10,640 nt of DNA from contig DCBE01000049.1 in the NCBI GenBank assembly GCA_002313325.1, forward strand, positions 1,028-11,667, in the 5' to 3' direction. Shown here one piece after another: positions 8,208 through 10,640 of this stretch. A model generated the notes under the pieces. That model was not told the DNA's origin and did not search any database. It saw only the letters and a program-made list of their open reading frames with translations. This DNA is from Flavobacteriaceae bacterium UBA1115. GTDB lineage: Bacteria; Bacteroidota; Bacteroidia; Flavobacteriales; Flavobacteriaceae. Position 1 is the stretch's first letter. The number at the start of each line of letters is the position of its first letter. Made by a program: the position numbers and the translations under genes.

Positions 8208-10031
8208 ATGGAAACATTTGACAACATAACATTCGATATGCCTAAAAACAAGAGCAATGTCATTAAAGTAATTGGCATTGGCGGCGGCGGCGGCAATGCC
8301 CTTAACTACATGTACAAGCAAGGGATCAACGGCGTTGATTTTGTGGTGTGTAATACCGATGCTCAAGCGCTTGAAAATAGCCCAATTCCCAACAAGGTTC
8401 AGTTAGGTGTTTCACTAACCGAAGGGCTTGGCGCAGGCGCCGATCCCGAAGTGGGAGCACAGTCAGCAGTTGAAAACCTTGATCAAATATCGGACATGCT
8501 TAGCGTGAATACCAAGATGATTTTTATCACTGCTGGAATGGGAGGTGGCACGGGTACAGGTGCAGCTCCTGTAATTGCAAAGTTGGCACAAGAGATAGGT
8601 ATATTAACCGTTGGTATCGTAACCATGCCTTTCCAATTTGAAGGCAAACTGCGTAACGAGCAAGCCCAACAAGGGCTGAATAACTTACGCAAACACGTCG
8701 ACTCGCTTATTGTAATCAACAACAACAAACTCCGCGAGGTTTATGGCGATTTAGGCTTTAAGCAAGGCTTTGCAAAAGCAGATGAGGTGCTGGCAAATGC
8801 GTCTAGAGGTATTGCTGAAGTAATCACTAATCACTACACTCAAAATATTGACTTAAGGGATGCCAAGACCGTTTTGGCCAGTAGTGGAACAGCTATTATG
8901 GGATCTGGTGTGGCTTCTGGCAGTCAGCGTGCAAACGAAGCTATTGTACAAGCATTGGACTCACCGCTGCTCAACGATAATAAAATATTGGGTGCTAAAA
9001 ATGTATTGCTCCTTATTGTCTCTGGCAGTGATGAAGTCACCATTGATGAGATTAGCGCCATAAATGAATACATTCAAAAAGAGGCGGGCAACAGTACCAA
9101 TATTATTATGGGTATAGGTGAGGATGAAAAACTTGACAATGCCATTTCGGTTACCATCATAGCTACAGGATTTGCCCCTGACATGCAACAGGAAATTGTT
9201 CATGCCAATCCACAGAAAATCATTCATTCGCTTGACGATGAGCAGAAAGTAACCCATGATTTGTCGGTAGGTCAAATTCCATTATTTGAAACAGAGGCAG
9301 CGCCGGCAACTGTTCATGAAAAACCAGCAACTACTGAATCGGTTGAGAGCATTATACCAACAACAGATTTGTTACGGGATTTGGACGTTTCGTTTGAAGA
9401 ACTAAAAGCGCCTATTAAAGATGTTGCGTCGCAGCCAAACGCATTTACCATTCGGGATGTGACGCCAGTTGTTAACGACATTGAGGTGGTTGATGCCGAA
9501 GAGGTTATCCCTGAGCCTGCGGTAGTCTCTCCAATTGACCAACCTTTGGAAAAAAGAACTTCGCATGAAGAAAATGAACCTGCTGTTTTGTTTCATTTGG
9601 ATGCAGAAGCGTCAACGCCTCAAGCAAAGCAAGTACCACCAACAGCAAAAGCTGAGGAAGAAGTTACGCGTTTTGTCTTGGAAATGGATGAGGATTCAGT
9701 AACAGCACCTGAGACGCGCAAGCCTGAAACAGCACCAAAAGAAACACCGGCAACAGAAAAACCCTTTTCACCTATAGATGTCACCATAGCCGAAGGATTG
9801 GCAAATAGAACAGCGGAGCGTAAGCAAAAGTTAAAGCAGTTTAACTATCGTTTCATCCAAAACACTAGGGTAGAAGACATGGAACGCGAGCCGGCTTATA
9901 AGCGTCAAGAAGTTGAATTAAGTGATCCCGAGAACGATGGGTCTGCATCACGCACTTCGCTGAGCGTTGATAGTCAAAACGAAGTCCAGATAAGAACCAA
10001 CAATTCATTTTTACACGATAACGTAGATTAA
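8208..10031 (+). CDS. ftsZ: FtsZ, tubulin-like division GTPase with long C-terminal tail
   Basis: FtsZ is a cytoplasmic GTPase that polymerises into the Z-ring. It has 607 residues, against 383 in E. coli. The GTPase core (about 18-325) shows the nucleotide loop GIGGGGGN (23-30), the tubulin signature GGGTGTG (112-118) and the T7 loop NIDLRD (213-218), whose N-x-D-x-x-D pattern supplies catalytic residues to the next subunit. Residues about 326-530 form a low-complexity acidic/Pro/Thr linker. A basic, helical-looking stretch, ERKQKLKQFNYRF (537-549), precedes EPAYKR (561-566), which resembles the partner-binding peptide of other FtsZ. The protein ends NNSFLHDNVD, a terminus I associate with Bacteroidota FtsZ. 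The ATG at 8208 gives the N-terminus METFDNITFDMPKN, in the style of Bacteroidota homologues. The yqeY-like gene starts one base after the stop. Confidence 0.98.
   Translation: METFDNITFDMPKNKSNVIKVIGIGGGGGNALNYMYKQGINGVDFVVCNTDAQALENSPIPNKVQLGVSLTEGLGAGADPEVGAQSAVENLDQISDMLSVNTKMIFITAGMGGGTGTGAAPVIAKLAQEIGILTVGIVTMPFQFEGKLRNEQAQQGLNNLRKHVDSLIVINNNKLREVYGDLGFKQGFAKADEVLANASRGIAEVITNHYTQNIDLRDAKTVLASSGTAIMGSGVASGSQRANEAIVQALDSPLLNDNKILGAKNVLLLIVSGSDEVTIDEISAINEYIQKEAGNSTNIIMGIGEDEKLDNAISVTIIATGFAPDMQQEIVHANPQKIIHSLDDEQKVTHDLSVGQIPLFETEAAPATVHEKPATTESVESIIPTTDLLRDLDVSFEELKAPIKDVASQPNAFTIRDVTPVVNDIEVVDAEEVIPEPAVVSPIDQPLEKRTSHEENEPAVLFHLDAEASTPQAKQVPPTAKAEEEVTRFVLEMDEDSVTAPETRKPETAPKETPATEKPFSPIDVTIAEGLANRTAERKQKLKQFNYRFIQNTRVEDMEREPAYKRQEVELSDPENDGSASRTSLSVDSQNEVQIRTNNSFLHDNVD
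8280..8294 (+). repeat. Five tandem GGC codons in the ftsZ nucleotide-binding loop
   Basis: Five perfect GGC triplets encode Gly25-Gly29 of FtsZ, the conserved glycine run contacting GTP. The glycines are conserved in the family; the identical codon use is what makes this a DNA repeat. It is short and most likely coincidental codon choice. Confidence 0.6.
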
Positions 10032-10032
10032 T

Positions 10033-10479
10033 ATGAGCTTACAAGAAATTGTCAATGAGCAGCTTAAGGCTGCGATGAAAGCAAAGGATAAGGTAGCCTT
10101 GGAATCGTTACGCGCCATAAAGACAGCTATTATGATGACACAAACCCAAGCAGGGGCAAAAGAGCTTAGTCCAGAGGATGAGATTAAACTTGTACAAAAG
10201 TTGGTCAAACAGCGCAAGGATAGTGCAGCGATTTTCCATCAGCAAGGGCGTGTAGATTTGGCGGAGCCAGAAGAGGCGCAAATTAAGATTATTGAGCAGT
10301 TTTTACCCGAACAGCTAGATGAGGCTGCGATCAATGAAATAGTTGTTGGGATTATTGCCAAGACTGGCGCAGCTGGTATGCAAGACATGGGCAAGGTTAT
10401 GGGCATGGCTTCCAAAGCGATGGCTGGCATGGCAGACGGCAAGACTATATCTTCGATAGTGCGCCAAAAGCTATCATAG
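10033..10479 (+). CDS. YqeY/GatB C-terminal-like domain protein
   Basis: This is a 148-residue protein of the YqeY family, related to the C-terminal tRNA-binding tail domain of GatB, the B subunit of Asp-tRNA(Asn)/Glu-tRNA(Gln) amidotransferase. It is predicted to be soluble and mostly helical. Visible family features are LKAAMKAKDKVALESLRAIK (11-30), the helical hairpin around IKLVQKLVKQRKDSAAIF (51-68), IIEQFLPEQL (86-95), and the closing DMGKVMG (118-124) with ADGKTISSIVRQKL (134-147). It has no GatB catalytic core, so it is not the amidotransferase itself, and no biochemical role is firmly known to me. Its start lies one base behind the ftsZ stop, so it is co-transcribed and probably coupled to ftsZ. 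This position directly after ftsZ is common in Bacteroidota, as I recall, and a tRNA gene follows at once. Confidence 0.93.
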   Translation: MSLQEIVNEQLKAAMKAKDKVALESLRAIKTAIMMTQTQAGAKELSPEDEIKLVQKLVKQRKDSAAIFHQQGRVDLAEPEEAQIKIIEQFLPEQLDEAAINEIVVGIIAKTGAAGMQDMGKVMGMASKAMAGMADGKTISSIVRQKLS

Positions 10480-10486
10480 CAATATT

Positions 10487-10502
10487 CAAAAACGTATTTT
10501 TG
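10487..10502. repeat. Perfect 6-bp inverted repeat CAAAAA-cgta-TTTTTG after the operon
   Basis: Directly after the yqeY-like stop the sequence CAAAAA, four bases, TTTTTG can form an AT-rich hairpin with six pairs and a four-base loop. It could be a weak terminator or processing site for the dcw transcript, but the stem has one G-C pair per arm and no T-run follows. Its right arm coincides with the possible -7 element of the tRNA, so it may simply reflect that promoter. Function uncertain. Confidence 0.35.
10495..10502 (+). promoter_or_regulatory. Possible Bacteroidota-type -7 element for tRNA-Arg
   Basis: TATTTTTG matches the Bacteroidota sigma-ABfr -7 consensus TAnnTTTG at every fixed position and ends nine bases before the mature tRNA 5' end, which would leave a leader of only a few bases. 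No clear -33 TTTG or TTG is visible about 19-23 bases upstream, so the promoter is not certain. AT-rich sequence makes chance matches fairly common. Confidence 0.4.
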
Positions 10503-10511
10503 TCAATCATT

Positions 10512-10585
10512 GGCCCAGTAGTTCAACTGGATAGAATATCAGATTTCGGCTCTGAGGGTTGGGGGTTCGAATCCTCCCTGTGCCA
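10512..10585 (+). tRNA. tRNA-Arg (anticodon UCG)
   Basis: A 74-base cloverleaf can be folded by hand. The D stem is GTTC/GAAT (last pair G-U) with loop AACTGGATA. The anticodon stem TCAGA/TCTGA is perfect and holds the seven-base loop TTTCGGC, giving anticodon UCG (10546-10548), which reads CGA and possibly other CGN arginine codons. The variable loop is GGGTT; the T stem is GGGGG/CCTCC with loop TTCGAAT. The Levitt pair A15-U48 and the G19-C56 contact are possible. The acceptor stem GGCCCAG/CTGTGCC pairs except for a C-U mismatch at 4-69. The discriminator base is A at 10585 and the CCA end is not encoded (next bases CTT). It lies 32 bases after the yqeY-like gene, on the same strand. Confidence 0.93.
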
Positions 10586-10595
10586 CTTATTTATA

Positions 10596-10604
10596 TTTTT
10601 TTTT
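10596..10604 (+). terminator. T-tract downstream of tRNA-Arg, possible transcription end
   Basis: Nine consecutive T residues begin 11 bases after the tRNA. No separate hairpin lies directly in front; the tRNA acceptor and T arms are the only strong structure nearby. It may end the tRNA transcript, but this is only a plausible reading. From here to the end of the window the sequence is AT-rich and I see no gene or site. Confidence 0.3.
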
Positions 10605-10640
10605 ATCATTATAAATTTAGAGGCACAAACTATTGTTTCT

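Noticed and set aside
8961..9275. Antisense open frame of 104 codons opposite the end of the FtsZ core
   Set aside because: The sense strand is conserved FtsZ; the antisense product shows no domain.

Overview
The window is an almost gapless stretch of the division and cell wall (dcw) cluster of a Bacteroidota bacterium, all on the + strand. The order is murE (3' end), mraY, murD, ftsW, murG, murC, ftsQ, ftsA, ftsZ, then a yqeY-type gene and a tRNA-Arg gene. Several things point to Bacteroidota. There is no ddl or murB between murC and ftsQ. MraY has an enlarged loop before the NLTDG region. FtsZ is long and ends in NNSFLHDNVD. A YqeY/GatB-like gene sits directly behind ftsZ. Start codons lack Shine-Dalgarno sequences, and a TAnnTTTG-type -7 element precedes the tRNA. 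I cannot assign a family or genus from the sequence alone.

Layout: positions 2-118 encode the last 38 residues of MurE. Positions 118-6186 hold the peptidoglycan precursor genes: mraY (lipid I synthase), murD (D-Glu ligase), ftsW (septal glycosyltransferase of the SEDS family), murG (lipid II synthase) and murC (L-Ala ligase). Positions 6179-10031 hold the division genes: ftsQ (periplasmic scaffold), ftsA (actin-like membrane anchor) and ftsZ (tubulin-like ring GTPase). Positions 10033-10479 encode a YqeY-like protein. After a 32-base gap comes tRNA-Arg with anticodon UCG (10512-10585), followed by a T-tract and AT-rich sequence in which I see no gene. There is no gene-free stretch over 300 bases.

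How it works together: MurC, MurD and MurE add L-Ala, D-Glu and the third residue to UDP-MurNAc. MraY moves the resulting pentapeptide precursor onto the lipid carrier, and MurG adds GlcNAc to give lipid II. FtsW polymerises lipid II at the septum, which is positioned by FtsZ, FtsA and FtsQ. Neighbouring genes overlap by 1 to 11 bases or are 1 to 10 bases apart, so the set is almost certainly one translationally coupled operon with its promoter upstream of the window.

This is mainly a conserved housekeeping region and I see no evidence for an undescribed system. The points most worth a second look are the architecture of the FtsZ tail (an inset PAYKR motif plus a second conserved terminus), a C-U mismatch in the tRNA acceptor stem, the near absence of a cytoplasmic tail on FtsQ, and the ftsZ-yqeY-tRNA linkage.
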